From positions 1 through 42,360 of the forward strand of contig NZ_JAFBFA010000042.1 in assembly GCF_016909015.1 (NCBI RefSeq): DNA of 42,360 nt. Reading direction: 5' to 3'. Origin of the DNA: Gracilibacillus alcaliphilus. GTDB lineage: Bacteria > Bacillota > Bacilli > Bacillales > Amphibacillaceae. The translations under genes were made by a program, and so were the position numbers. The notes below the pieces were generated by a model, which was given only the letters and a program-made list of their open reading frames with translations, searched no databases and was not told the DNA's origin. Shown one piece after another: positions 32,078 to 40,304 of this stretch. The first letter of the stretch is position 1, and every line of letters starts with the position of its first letter.

Positions 32078-32492
32078 GTAAGGAAAATAAGTGTATAAGT
32101 ATTTTTTGTTATTAGTGGACGAATATTCTGATAAGTTAACAGCGGGGACCAGCTGCTGGTGAAAGTCTGGTATATACATATGTACATCTATGATCGGCTT
32201 CGATGAAATTACCCCAGTAAAAATTGATTAGTCAAAACACCTCTTTATTCGTTTTATCCCTTTACTTAAGAAATGAGATTAGATATTTTTGGTCAGGAAA
32301 TTGATGAAAAATGTCTAAGCTGAAAAGCGGCTTTATTTCAATATTAAGCGTTAACAACTGGTGCTTGAGAAGGACTGTCGTTTAATAGATACCAATGAAA
32401 ACTTATTTAGACTTATATATTTAAGGATCGTCAAAGTTCGATTTCTATTGTACAATCAATATATAGAATTTATAGTGGAGGTTTGTGAAAAA
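32078..32492 (+). other. Leader and promoter region of the rsb-sigB operon
   Basis: No gene is evident; an in-frame extension of rsbR to 32361 has no ribosome site. Around 32140-32220 GGGG and CCCC enclose small hairpins (ACCAG/CTGGT, a TACATATGTA palindrome, ATCG/CGAT), a possible multibranched structure. A candidate sigma-A promoter is TCGTCA (32428-32433), 17 bases, TACAAT (32451-32456). Confidence 0.4.
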
Positions 32493-33359
32493 ATGCCAGA
32501 AGTTTTGCGGAAGATTGTCATATCTAATAGTGATGTTATTTCAAAGAAGTGGTTAGCAGAGATAACGGAAAAACGAAAACCAGACTATAATACTAGTATT
32601 TCAGACAGCTTGTATCATACCACCAACCAGGAATTTATTAATGTGATTTTTTCTAGTATAAACCGCCAAGGAAATACAGGGGCAATGGATGACTTTGCTG
32701 AACGCCTGATTAATTTAGGGTGGCCGTTAAGCTATATTACAGAAGGCTTGCAGACTTTTAGAAAAGTGACAGTTGACTTTATTCTTGAACAGTCAGATCA
32801 AATCGATTCTGGGGAATTTTCCAAAATATTAAATGTAGTTGAGGATTGGATATCTCCAATTATTACACAATTAGTAAATGAATATTCGGGCAGCTGGGAG
32901 AATACTGTCTCTCTGCAGAGAATGGCATTAAGAGAACTATCCGCTCCGTTAATTCCGGTAATGAAAAATATTACGATTATGCCTTTAGTTGGGACAATCG
33001 ACACCGAACGAGCGAAATCGATTATGGAGAATTTGCTGGAAGGTGTGATGAAACACCATTCAGAAGTGGTTCTCATTGATATCACGGGTGTCCCTGTCGT
33101 GGATACGATGGTAGCCCACCATATTATTCAGGCAGCAGAAGCTGTACGGCTGATCGGTGCTACTTGTATTCTAGTCGGAATCAGACCAGAAATTGCTCAA
33201 ACGATTGTCAACTTAGGGATTGATTTAAGTAAATTCCCAACAAAGAGCACCTTAAGAAAAGGCTTTGCTACCGCTCTCAAAATCACCAACCGTGAAATTG
33301 TTAACTTAGATAACGCAAACGAAGATGTAACACAAATTCTAGACTCATTAAAAAAATAA
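32493..33359 (+). CDS. rsbR: Stressosome scaffold/co-antagonist RsbRA
   Basis: A stressosome subunit of 288 residues. An N-terminal non-haem globin-like sensor domain (about 1-140) and a C-terminal STAS domain (about 155-275) are visible. The two threonines phosphorylated by RsbT in B. subtilis RsbRA are present at the same numbers, T171 (GTIDTERA) and T205 (PVVDTMVA), which supports the start at ATG 32493; GTGGAGG lies 11 nt upstream. With RsbS it builds the 1.8-MDa stressosome that sequesters RsbT until stress. First gene of rsbR-S-T-U-V-W-sigB-rsbX. The C-terminus is about 14 residues longer than in B. subtilis. Confidence 0.95.
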   Translation: MPEVLRKIVISNSDVISKKWLAEITEKRKPDYNTSISDSLYHTTNQEFINVIFSSINRQGNTGAMDDFAERLINLGWPLSYITEGLQTFRKVTVDFILEQSDQIDSGEFSKILNVVEDWISPIITQLVNEYSGSWENTVSLQRMALRELSAPLIPVMKNITIMPLVGTIDTERAKSIMENLLEGVMKHHSEVVLIDITGVPVVDTMVAHHIIQAAEAVRLIGATCILVGIRPEIAQTIVNLGIDLSKFPTKSTLRKGFATALKITNREIVNLDNANEDVTQILDSLKK

Positions 33360-33374
33360 GGAGGAGGTGCTATT

Positions 33375-33731
33375 ATGAGAATACCAATATTAAAGCTGCA
33401 TCATTATTTATTGGTATCCATACAAATAGAACTTGACGACCAAACTGCGATTAATTTCCAAGAAGACTTGCTCGATAAGATACATAAAAGTGGAGCAACC
33501 GGAGTTGTCATAGATTTAACATCCGTTGATATGATTGATTCTTTTATTGCCAAGGTGTTAGGTGATGTGGTATCCATGTCCGATTTGATGGGTGCTAAAG
33601 TAGTATTAACGGGAATTCAGCCGGCAGTGGCAGTTACGTTAATTGATCTAGGCATCCACTTGCAGAATGTCCCTACGGCTCTTGATTTAGAACAAGGTTT
33701 AATCAAACTTCGCCAGGAGCTTGAGGAGTGA
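33375..33731 (+). CDS. rsbS: Stressosome antagonist RsbS
   Basis: A single STAS domain of 118 residues that binds RsbT in the unstressed cell. The phosphorylated serine is S56 in VDMIDSFIAK (S59 in B. subtilis). The block MGAKVVLTGIQPAVAVTLIDLG is the STAS beta-alpha core. Start: ATG at 33375 after AAGGAGGAGG, 15 nt after rsbR. The end overlaps possible GTG/ATG starts of rsbT, so the two are coupled. When RsbT phosphorylates RsbR and RsbS, RsbT is freed to activate RsbU. Confidence 0.95.
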   Translation: MRIPILKLHHYLLVSIQIELDDQTAINFQEDLLDKIHKSGATGVVIDLTSVDMIDSFIAKVLGDVVSMSDLMGAKVVLTGIQPAVAVTLIDLGIHLQNVPTALDLEQGLIKLRQELEE

Positions 33732-33733
33732 TG

Positions 33734-34135
33734 ATGATAACTAAGTCGAGTGTGCATATAAAAAAAGAATGGGACATTGTAGGGGCCAGACAAATGGGAA
33801 GAGAGCTTGCAAAAGATTTAGGGTTTGGGACTGTCGATCAGGCTCGAATTACAACAGCGATTTCGGAATTAGCTCGTAATATATATCTTTATGCGGGATC
33901 AGGACAAATCATGTTTGAAATAGTGGAAGATCTCAATAAGAAAGGTTTAAAGATTATTGCTGTTGACAAAGGACCTGGAATACAAGATGTAAGCAAGGTA
34001 ATGGAGGACGGCTTTTCCACTTCAGGGGGTTTAGGAGCAGGGTTGCCTGGTGTGAAAAGGCTTATGGATTATTTTGATATTGATTCTGCTCCTGATAAAG
34101 GAACAGTAATAACCACCATTAAATGGGTACGTTAG
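33734..34135 (+). CDS. rsbT: Serine/threonine kinase RsbT
   Basis: A GHKL-type kinase and RsbU activator of 133 residues, the B. subtilis length, from the ATG at 33734 (MITKSS), 5 nt after GAGGAG; a GTG at 33728 and an ATG at 33731 are in frame. The ATPase blocks are ARITTAISELARNIYLYAG (N box), VDKGPGIQD (G1) and FSTSGGLGAGLPGVKRLMD (G2), nearly identical to the known protein. It phosphorylates RsbR and RsbS and then binds RsbU. Unusually, 191 non-coding bases separate it from rsbU; in B. subtilis these genes lie much closer. Confidence 0.95.
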   Translation: MITKSSVHIKKEWDIVGARQMGRELAKDLGFGTVDQARITTAISELARNIYLYAGSGQIMFEIVEDLNKKGLKIIAVDKGPGIQDVSKVMEDGFSTSGGLGAGLPGVKRLMDYFDIDSAPDKGTVITTIKWVR

Positions 34136-34326
34136 CAAAAATCCTGTCTTTTCATAACACTCCTAGATCAGCAAAGTGTGGAATGCTTTGACCATTTTAA
34201 TGGTGCTAACAGGTAATCTTTTCCTTAAGAAACGAGGTGGAGTGTTTAAGTACCTGGATAAGTTGGACTGACCATGTGTTCCAATATGGATAGAAGTCTT
34301 ACTTTTTGTAGTTAGGAGGTAATGGA
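34136..34326 (+). other. Expanded rsbT-rsbU spacer with hairpins
   Basis: No coding frame. CCTGT (34143-34147) pairs with ACAGG (34209-34213) and encloses two small hairpins, CAAAG/CTTTG (34172-34176 with 34186-34190) and ACCAT/ATGGT (34191-34195 with 34200-34204). There is no T-run, so read-through is expected. A GTTTAA near 34243 looks like a sigma-B -35 but has no GGGTAT partner. Confidence 0.4.
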
Positions 34327-35334
34327 ATGGAACCCTATAAACTAGATTTTGAAAATTACCGAAAATTATTGATGAAATACATTGAATCAGAAGATGAATC
34401 AACATTATACCAAGCTGAACAGTTTACTAGGACATCCATGCAACAGCACATTTCTCCAGAAGAGATTATTAATGTGCATATTCAAATTTTAAAAGAAATC
34501 TATCCAGATATGCCTCATGAAATAGATGCTTCCATGAAGTTTTTGTTGGAAACGATGATTTCTTATGGATTAGCTTATCAAGAGTTTCAGTCATTACGAG
34601 AGAAACAAGTGGAATTAGAGTCAGAGATCGCAGTCGCTGCTAGTATGCAGCAGACACTTCTGTCCACAACAATCCCTAAGGTGCAAGGACTAGAGATCGG
34701 GGCAGTCAGTGTTCCAGCCCATCGAATGAATGGAGATTATATTCATTTTGTTACAGGTGGAGAATCAAGTAACATAGGTATTGCCATCGCAGACGTAATA
34801 GGTAAAGGAATTCCAGCAGCACTGGCTATGTCGATGATTAAGTATTCATTAGACAGTTTCCCTGATGCTATGTGCAGCCCAAGTGAGACATTAGAGAGTT
34901 TGAATCGGGTAGTAGAGCGCAATGTTGATTCCAGTATGTTTATCACCATGCTTTATGGCTTATATAACCGTGAGATCAGTACCTTATACTTCTCCTCTGC
35001 AGGACATGAGCCAGGCTTTTATTATTCCGCGGCAAGAAAAGAATTTGTAGAGATTCAAGCAAAAGGTCTTGTATTAGGTGTTTCACCACAAGTGAAATAT
35101 GAAGAATATGAGTTGAAATTATCCGATGGCGATATGGTTGTATTGTTAACAGATGGTGTGACAGAATGTCGTTTAGGTGATAATTTTATTGAAACGGACG
35201 AGGTATTGAAGGTGATCGAAAAGTATATGCATTTACCAGCCCAAGAGGCGGTTGATAGTGTGTATCGTCACTTTGAAAGGCTTCAGGAATTTCAATTAAG
35301 AGATGATTTTACACTTATCTTTTTAAAAAAATGA
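34327..35334 (+). CDS. rsbU: PP2C phosphatase RsbU
   Basis: A phosphatase of 335 residues, the same as in B. subtilis, activated by RsbT and acting on RsbV-P. The N-terminal helical RsbT-binding domain covers about 1-85 and a short linker helix (REKQVELESEIAVAASMQQ) follows. The PPM domain shows the metal-binding aspartates in MNGDYIHF, IADVIGKGIPAALAM and LLTDGVTE, and ends with RDDFTLIFL. Start: ATG at 34327 after TTAGGAGG. A sigma-B-type promoter begins one base after its stop. Confidence 0.95.
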   Translation: MEPYKLDFENYRKLLMKYIESEDESTLYQAEQFTRTSMQQHISPEEIINVHIQILKEIYPDMPHEIDASMKFLLETMISYGLAYQEFQSLREKQVELESEIAVAASMQQTLLSTTIPKVQGLEIGAVSVPAHRMNGDYIHFVTGGESSNIGIAIADVIGKGIPAALAMSMIKYSLDSFPDAMCSPSETLESLNRVVERNVDSSMFITMLYGLYNREISTLYFSSAGHEPGFYYSAARKEFVEIQAKGLVLGVSPQVKYEEYELKLSDGDMVVLLTDGVTECRLGDNFIETDEVLKVIEKYMHLPAQEAVDSVYRHFERLQEFQLRDDFTLIFLKK

Positions 35335-35360
35335 GTTTGGCAGGGAATGATATAGGGTAA
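35335..35360 (+). promoter_or_regulatory. Sigma-B-type promoter for rsbV-rsbW-sigB-rsbX
   Basis: -35 GTTTGG (35335-35340), 14 bases, -10 GGGTAA (35355-35360); the consensus is GTTTAA-N12-15-GGGTAT. It directly follows the rsbU stop (TGA 35332-35334). A sigma-B promoter before rsbV is known from B. subtilis, so position and sequence agree. The leader to rsbV would be about 300 nt. Confidence 0.7.
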
Positions 35361-35383
35361 AAAGGAATAGGTAAGAGTTCTTG

Positions 35384-35449
35384 CTGCTTATTTTATGACG
35401 CTTGCCGTCCATAGATCTCGCTACATGAAATAAGCAGGTGGCGAGATCT
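35384..35449 (+). other. Interleaved complementary arms in the rsbV leader (possible RNA switch)
   Basis: Arm A CTGCTTATTTTATG (35384-35397) pairs with A' CATGAAATAAGCAG (35424-35437): 14 bp with one G-T. Arm B AGATCTCGC (35413-35421) pairs perfectly with B' GCGAGATCT (35441-35449). The order is A-B-A'-B'. The two stems cannot easily coexist, because only 3 nt separate A' from B' while A:A' is 14 bp long, so alternative hairpins are more likely than a pseudoknot. Downstream a GGCAGCAG near 35477 could also pair with the GCTGC of arm A. Confidence 0.5.
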
Positions 35450-35627
35450 TGGTATATGCTCAGTTTAGTTTTCTTGGCAGCAGTCAGTGCTAAGTGACCC
35501 GCTTTATTGGCCGTCGTATGCCCAATTCTGTGTGTGTAGGTGAGTGATGTGAAGGATTACGGTGTAAATAAAATTAGTTGGTAAACATTCGGGGGAAGCT
35601 GTGAGAACCCTCAAGAATGAAAATCTC

Positions 35628-35657
35628 ACTTTATGTTTAGAGACTTTATGTTTAGAG
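35628..35657 (+). repeat. Perfect 15-bp tandem repeat at the rsbV ribosome site
   Basis: ACTTTATGTTTAGAG occurs twice head to tail (35628-35642 and 35643-35657). The second copy runs into GAGG and forms part of the Shine-Dalgarno AGAGGAGG of rsbV. This kind of repeat can change in number by slippage, but the ribosome site itself would remain intact. Confidence 0.85.
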
Positions 35658-35667
35658 GAGGTTGCTT

Positions 35668-35997
35668 GTGAATTTAAGTATGGAAGTTCATGATAAAGAT
35701 GATGTATTGGAATTAGCATTAATTGGTGAAATAGATGCGTACACTGCGCCTAGCTTGAAGGAAACGATTTTGCCGTTAACCGAGCAGGCCAATAAAACAG
35801 TCGTTGTAGACCTAGAGCAAGTCAATTACATGGACAGTACAGGTCTAGGTGTATTTATTGGTGCATTGAAATCGGCAAATGAACATCAAAGTGAGCTGCG
35901 CTTAACGTCATTACAAGATCGGGTTCGTCGTTTGTTTGATATTACTGGGTTGGATAGCATAATCACTATTGACTCAACGGTACGGGGTGGAGATTAG
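35668..35997 (+). CDS. rsbV: Anti-anti-sigma factor RsbV
   Basis: A STAS-domain protein of 109 residues. The dephosphorylated form binds RsbW and releases sigma-B. The phospho-acceptor is S57 in NYMDSTGLGVF. The start chosen is GTG 35668 (MNLSMEV), 7 nt after AGAGGAGG; a TTG at 35662 is too close to the site. It is separated from rsbU by 333 bases holding the sigma-B promoter and a structured leader, and from rsbW by 2 bases. Confidence 0.95.
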   Translation: MNLSMEVHDKDDVLELALIGEIDAYTAPSLKETILPLTEQANKTVVVDLEQVNYMDSTGLGVFIGALKSANEHQSELRLTSLQDRVRRLFDITGLDSIITIDSTVRGGD

Positions 35998-35999
35998 AC

Positions 36000-36476
36000 A
36001 TGGAATCATTTGACTTCATTGAATTGAAAGTTCCTGCAAAAGCAGATTATATTGGTGTAGTCCGGTTAACGGTTTCTGGTATTGCAAATCGTATGGGGTT
36101 TAGTTATGAAGATATGGAAGATCTCAAAGTGGCCATATCAGAGGCAATGTCAAATGCGACAGAACATGCTTATAAACAAGGTGAAGAAGGCGAAGTAGCA
36201 GTAGGGTTCGGTGTTTATCCAGATCGTTTGGAAGTAATGATTGCCGACCATGGAGCCAGCTTTGATGTGGAAGAAGTAAAGAAAGGTTTAGGCCCTTATC
36301 AGAATACTCCATCTATAGTAGAGTTGCGTGAAGGAGGGTTTGGTCTATTTCTAATTGAGGCATTGATGGATAAAGTAGAGATAAAAAACGATTATGGTGT
36401 AATTGTATTAATGACTAAATACCTCCGCGAAAATGAGGTGGATATGAATGACGACCAAATCTCGACCACACAATAA
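36000..36476 (+). CDS. rsbW: Anti-sigma factor and kinase RsbW
   Basis: A GHKL serine kinase of 158 residues (160 in B. subtilis) that binds sigma-B and inactivates RsbV by phosphorylation. ATPase blocks are DLKVAISEAMSNATEHAYK (N box), MIADHGASFD (G1) and LREGGFGLFLIEALMD (G2). Start: ATG at 36000, two bases after the rsbV stop, with GGGGTGGAG overlapping rsbV. Its last 29 bases overlap sigB, giving coupled synthesis of the sigma factor and its antagonist. Confidence 0.95.
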   Translation: MESFDFIELKVPAKADYIGVVRLTVSGIANRMGFSYEDMEDLKVAISEAMSNATEHAYKQGEEGEVAVGFGVYPDRLEVMIADHGASFDVEEVKKGLGPYQNTPSIVELREGGFGLFLIEALMDKVEIKNDYGVIVLMTKYLRENEVDMNDDQISTTQ

Positions 36477-37239
36477 TCGTGAGGATGAGGTTTACCAGTG
36501 GATTCGTGATTTTCAAGAGAATCCTGATAATCAAGAGATTCAAGAGAAGATTGTGCTGACTTATCAGAAATTAGTCCGTTCATTGGCGCGCAAATATGCC
36601 AAGAATGAACTTATTTATGAAGACCTGGAACAAGTAGGTATGTTAGGATTACTGGCAGCCATTAGAAGGTACGATCCAGAAGTTGGTAAATCATTTGAAT
36701 CATTTGCGATTCCCACGATTATTGGTGAAATTAAACGGTTTATTCGTGATAAGACATGGAGTGTCCATGTTCCCAGACGGATCAAGGAGTTAGGGCCAAA
36801 GATTAAAAAGGCTACTGAAGTTTTAACGGCAGAGCAGCAGAAATCGCCGACAGTTAAAGAAATTGCTGATTACTTAGAGGTCTCTGAAGAGGAATTATTA
36901 GAAACCTTGGAAATGAGTCAAAGCTACAATGCCCTATCAGTAGACCGCAAGATTGAAGCCGATTCAGATGGAAGCGAGGTTTCCATCCTTGATTTAGTAG
37001 GTAATGAGGAAGCAGGCTATGAAAATGTCGACCAAAAACTATTACTGGAGAAAATATTACCAATTTTGAATGAACGGGAACAGCAGATTTTGACGTATAC
37101 TTATTTTGAGAATAAAAGTCAAAAGGAAACAGGAGAATTACTTGGTATTTCGCAAATGCATGTTTCTAGAATACAGCGCCAATCACTGAAAAAGCTGAGA
37201 GAAGCCCTGCAGTCTGAAAATATGGGGGTCTTTCGCTAA
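36448..37239 (+). CDS. sigB: General stress sigma factor SigB
   Basis: A group 3 sigma factor of 263 residues. Region 2 contains DLEQVGMLGLLAAIRRYDP and FESFAIPTIIGEIKRFIRD. Region 3 contains VHVPRRIKELGPKIKKA. Region 4 contains LNEREQQILTYTYFENKSQKE, and the -35 helix-turn-helix LGISQMHVSRIQRQSLKKLRE. It directs transcription of the general stress regulon from GTTTAA/GGGTAT promoters, including the one preceding rsbV here. Start: ATG 36448 after GAGGTGG, inside rsbW. Its stop overlaps the rsbX start by one base (TAATG). Confidence 0.96.
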   Translation: MTTKSRPHNNREDEVYQWIRDFQENPDNQEIQEKIVLTYQKLVRSLARKYAKNELIYEDLEQVGMLGLLAAIRRYDPEVGKSFESFAIPTIIGEIKRFIRDKTWSVHVPRRIKELGPKIKKATEVLTAEQQKSPTVKEIADYLEVSEEELLETLEMSQSYNALSVDRKIEADSDGSEVSILDLVGNEEAGYENVDQKLLLEKILPILNEREQQILTYTYFENKSQKETGELLGISQMHVSRIQRQSLKKLREALQSENMGVFR

Positions 37240-37841
37240 TGGGTCACGGAGAATGTGTAGAGATTTCTACTTTTCAAAAACCAAAACAAGGTAATTTTTT
37301 TTGTGGCGACAGTTACTATTATAAAGAATTTCCGGATAGATTTATTTGTGCTTTGGCAGATGGATTAGGAAGTGGTGAGTGTGCTCAAGAGTCTTCGCGA
37401 ATTGTTATGGATGTAATCAAGCGGAATGAGCATGACTCGGTTACCGAAATGATGAAGAAGAGTAATCAGAAGCTCTTGGGTAAACGCGGTGCGGTCTTAG
37501 GCGTATTACAACTTGATTTTGTAAACAAGCGGTACGTATATTCTTCTATCGGCAATATTGGTTTAATGATCGTTACAGCTAACTCGATCAAGAAACGGAA
37601 TATTCCTCAATCTGGTTATTTAAGCGGCTATGATCGCCCTTATCGAGAAATGGCAGATGATTTAGAGGATAACATGATCTTTATTATGTTTTCAGACGGA
37701 GTAACAGCAAAAGAATTAGCTACTCCTCATTTTTTGGAGAAGGAAGTTCAGCGGATAACCGACACATATGCCAATTTCTATCAGAATAGTCTAGACGACG
37801 ATACAACGTTAATTGCTATGAAATATAATCCGAAATCTTGA
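37239..37841 (+). CDS. rsbX: Feedback phosphatase RsbX
   Basis: A small PP2C-type phosphatase of 200 residues (199 in B. subtilis) that removes phosphate from RsbS and RsbR and so resets the stressosome. The conserved aspartates lie in GDSYYYKEF, ALADGLGSGE, MFSDGVT and LDDDTTLIA. It starts at the ATG sharing its first base with the sigB stop. Last gene of the operon; a terminator overlaps its stop codon. Confidence 0.94.
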   Translation: MGHGECVEISTFQKPKQGNFFCGDSYYYKEFPDRFICALADGLGSGECAQESSRIVMDVIKRNEHDSVTEMMKKSNQKLLGKRGAVLGVLQLDFVNKRYVYSSIGNIGLMIVTANSIKKRNIPQSGYLSGYDRPYREMADDLEDNMIFIMFSDGVTAKELATPHFLEKEVQRITDTYANFYQNSLDDDTTLIAMKYNPKS

Positions 37842-37868
37842 GTTATAATCAAGGTTTCTTTTTTTTGA
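37834..37868 (+). terminator. Terminator of the sigB operon
   Basis: AAATCTTGA (37834-37842) pairs with TCAAGGTTT (37849-37857), one T-G wobble and a 6-nt loop, followed by CTTTTTTTT. The left arm contains the rsbX stop. Confidence 0.82.
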
Positions 37869-38073
37869 AAAAATCCTTTTCTTTCTCAAAACAGGGACTA
37901 AAGATAAACATTTTTTCTGTACATCGAAAGGATTAAAGCAGGAAAAAAGGAACTATTGGTGGAAAGATATTATAGTGTGTGAATTAAACATGCAGGACGA
38001 CGAGTATTTATGGATAGCGGTGTCTGTTAAAGTATATTGGTTTTGAACATGCATCTATAGTATGAGCGAGACT

Positions 38074-38101
38074 TTGCGCAAGAGTAATATTTTGTTAGAA
38101 T
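38074..38101 (+). promoter_or_regulatory. Likely tex promoter
   Basis: TTGCGC (38074-38079), 16 bases, TAGAAT (38096-38101), with an extended -10 TG (TGTTAGAAT). The tex start is 31 bases further. Confidence 0.55.
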
Positions 38102-38132
38102 AGAGAAAGTTCGACTTGAAGGAGGAACTAGA

Positions 38133-40304
38133 TTGGCGAATCAAGAAAATTATCAACAATTAATCAATAGTGTCACAGAGAAAACACAAATTAATTCCAA
38201 AATTGTTCAAAGTGTAATTGGATTATTAGATGAAGGAAACACTGTACCGTTTATTGCCCGATATCGAAAAGAACAAACGGGATCATTAGATGAAGTACAA
38301 ATCAAAGATATTCAAGATGCATGGAGCTATGTGAATACATTAGCCGATCGCAAGCAAGAAGTGATACGCCTAATAGAGGAACAAGGGAAATTAACCGAGG
38401 AACTGCAAGCAGAGATTGAAGCTGCAACACAGCTGCAAAAAGTGGAAGATTTATACCGACCATATAAACAGAAGCGTCGTACCAAGGCAACGATCGCAAA
38501 AGAGAAAGGACTCGAGCCATTAGCGGTGCAAGTCTTGGAGAATCAGGCGTTAGATATAGAACAAGAAGCCGCCGCCTATTTATCAGAAGAACACGAACTA
38601 CATAATATAGATGAGGTGCTCCAAGGAGTACAGGATATATTGGCGGAGTGGATAGCAGATCAGCCAGAATACCGTGAATATATCCGCCAGCAAACACAAC
38701 AGAAAGGCTTGATCACTTCTGTCTTAAAAAAAGGTGATCAAGACGAGAAGAAGATTTTCGAAATGTATTACGAATATAGTGAATCGATTCGCAAGATTGT
38801 TGCCCACAGAACCTTAGCTTTAAACCGAGGAGAGAAGGAAGAAATACTAAGGGTGTCCATTCAGCCTCCTGTTGAGCAGATTCAAGCTTATTTGGAAAAA
38901 CAGATAATCAAGCAGCAGGCTGCTCTGTTTGTGAAGGAATTTTTTATTCGTGTTATAGAGGATAGTTATAAACGTCTAATCCAGCCATCGATTGAACGGG
39001 AGATACGTACCGATCTGACAGAACAGGCTGAGGAACAAGCCATTGATATTTTTGCTAAGAATCTCAAAAGCTTGCTGTTGCAGCCGCCTTTAAAAGGAAA
39101 ATATGTGCTAGGGGTGGACCCGGCATTTCGTACAGGCTGTAAATTGGCAGTAGTGGATGATACAGGCAAGGTAAAGGCGATTGATGTTATCTATCCAACG
39201 GCACCGAGAAATGATACAGAAGGAGCTGCTAAGAAGGTTTTAGAGTATGTAACATCCTTCCCAATTGAATTGATTGCGATTGGAAATGGTACAGCCTCCA
39301 GAGAGACGGAACAGTTTATTGCTGGTGTCATGGAAAAACATCATTTAGATTTATCCTATATTATTGTGAATGAGGCAGGGGCTAGTGTATATTCTGCTTC
39401 CAAGTTAGCGCGTGAGGAATTTCCAGAGTTACAAGTAGAAGAAAGGAGCGCAGTATCTATTGCCCGCCGTATTCAGGATCCGTTAGCAGAGTTAGTAAAG
39501 ATTGAACCAAAGGCTATTGGTGTAGGTCAGTATCAACATGATGTGAGTCAGAAGCGGTTGACAGAATCCCTTTCTTTTGTCGTAGAAACAGCGGTAAACC
39601 AGGTTGGTGTAAATGTGAATACGGCTTCCTCTTCATTGTTGCAGTATGTATCTGGTCTGAATAAAACAGTTGCCAACAATATTGTGAAATATCGTGATGA
39701 GCAGGGAAAATTTACTAACCGTAAGCAATTAAAAGATATTCCGCGCCTTGGTGCTAAAACATATGAACAAAGTATTGGCTTTCTGCGGGTGCCGGATGGT
39801 GATGAACCATTAGACCGTACGCCGATCCACCCGGAATCTTATCCTGCGGTGAATGAAATTTTTACGCAGCTTCAGTGTTCGGTTGATGATTTAGGGACAG
39901 ATATATTAAAGGAACGTATTCAAGAATTGAATATGAAGGATCTGGCGGCTCATTTAGACATAGGTGTTCCAACCTTACAGGACATTCTAAAAGCGTTGAT
40001 CAGTCCTAACCGAGATCCTCGTGATGACTTGCCACAGCCGCTGCTAAAGAAGAACGTGTTATCCATGGAAGATTTAGAGCAGGGGATGGAACTACAGGGA
40101 ACGGTCCGAAATGTCGTTGATTTTGGCGTGTTTGTAGATATTGGTGTTAAACAGGATGGGCTTGTTCACATTTCTAAAATGTCGAATAAATTTGTGAAAC
40201 ATCCGATGGATTTGGTCTCTGTAGGAGATGTGATCACGGTTTGGGTCGATCAAGTAGATGCAGACAAACAGCGTATTGCACTTACCATGATAGAACAAGC
40301 CTAG
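38133..40304 (+). CDS. tex: Tex-family S1 RNA-binding protein (YdcI)
   Basis: A nucleic-acid-binding protein of 723 residues. The N-terminal helix-turn-helix part includes GNTVPFIARYRKEQTGSLDE. The YqgF/RNase H-like domain (about 325-450) starts with YVLGVDPAFRTGCKLAVVD. A helix-hairpin-helix pair (about 500-560) contains VSGLNKTVANNIVKYRDEQG. The C-terminal S1 domain (about 645-720) contains GTVRNVVDFGVFVDIGVKQD and VHISKMS. Tex proteins bind RNA and influence transcription and stress survival. Start: TTG at 38133 after GGAGGA, since MANQENYQQL is the expected beginning. The last four bases form CTAG, shared tail-to-tail with the cmpA stop codon. Confidence 0.95.
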   Translation: MANQENYQQLINSVTEKTQINSKIVQSVIGLLDEGNTVPFIARYRKEQTGSLDEVQIKDIQDAWSYVNTLADRKQEVIRLIEEQGKLTEELQAEIEAATQLQKVEDLYRPYKQKRRTKATIAKEKGLEPLAVQVLENQALDIEQEAAAYLSEEHELHNIDEVLQGVQDILAEWIADQPEYREYIRQQTQQKGLITSVLKKGDQDEKKIFEMYYEYSESIRKIVAHRTLALNRGEKEEILRVSIQPPVEQIQAYLEKQIIKQQAALFVKEFFIRVIEDSYKRLIQPSIEREIRTDLTEQAEEQAIDIFAKNLKSLLLQPPLKGKYVLGVDPAFRTGCKLAVVDDTGKVKAIDVIYPTAPRNDTEGAAKKVLEYVTSFPIELIAIGNGTASRETEQFIAGVMEKHHLDLSYIIVNEAGASVYSASKLAREEFPELQVEERSAVSIARRIQDPLAELVKIEPKAIGVGQYQHDVSQKRLTESLSFVVETAVNQVGVNVNTASSSLLQYVSGLNKTVANNIVKYRDEQGKFTNRKQLKDIPRLGAKTYEQSIGFLRVPDGDEPLDRTPIHPESYPAVNEIFTQLQCSVDDLGTDILKERIQELNMKDLAAHLDIGVPTLQDILKALISPNRDPRDDLPQPLLKKNVLSMEDLEQGMELQGTVRNVVDFGVFVDIGVKQDGLVHISKMSNKFVKHPMDLVSVGDVITVWVDQVDADKQRIALTMIEQA

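Noticed and set aside
32135..32220. Known riboswitch upstream of rsbR (GGGG...CCCC multibranch)
   Set aside because: I compared by eye with the c-di-AMP, T-box and other common consensus cores and saw no match; pairing is short and unsupported without alignment.
34239..34275. Sigma-B promoter in the rsbT-rsbU spacer
   Set aside because: GTTTAA is present but the correct distance holds GGACTG, not a GGGTAT-like -10.
38302..38697. 131-codon open frame antisense to tex
   Set aside because: Shadow of tex; no ribosome site and no recognisable protein features.
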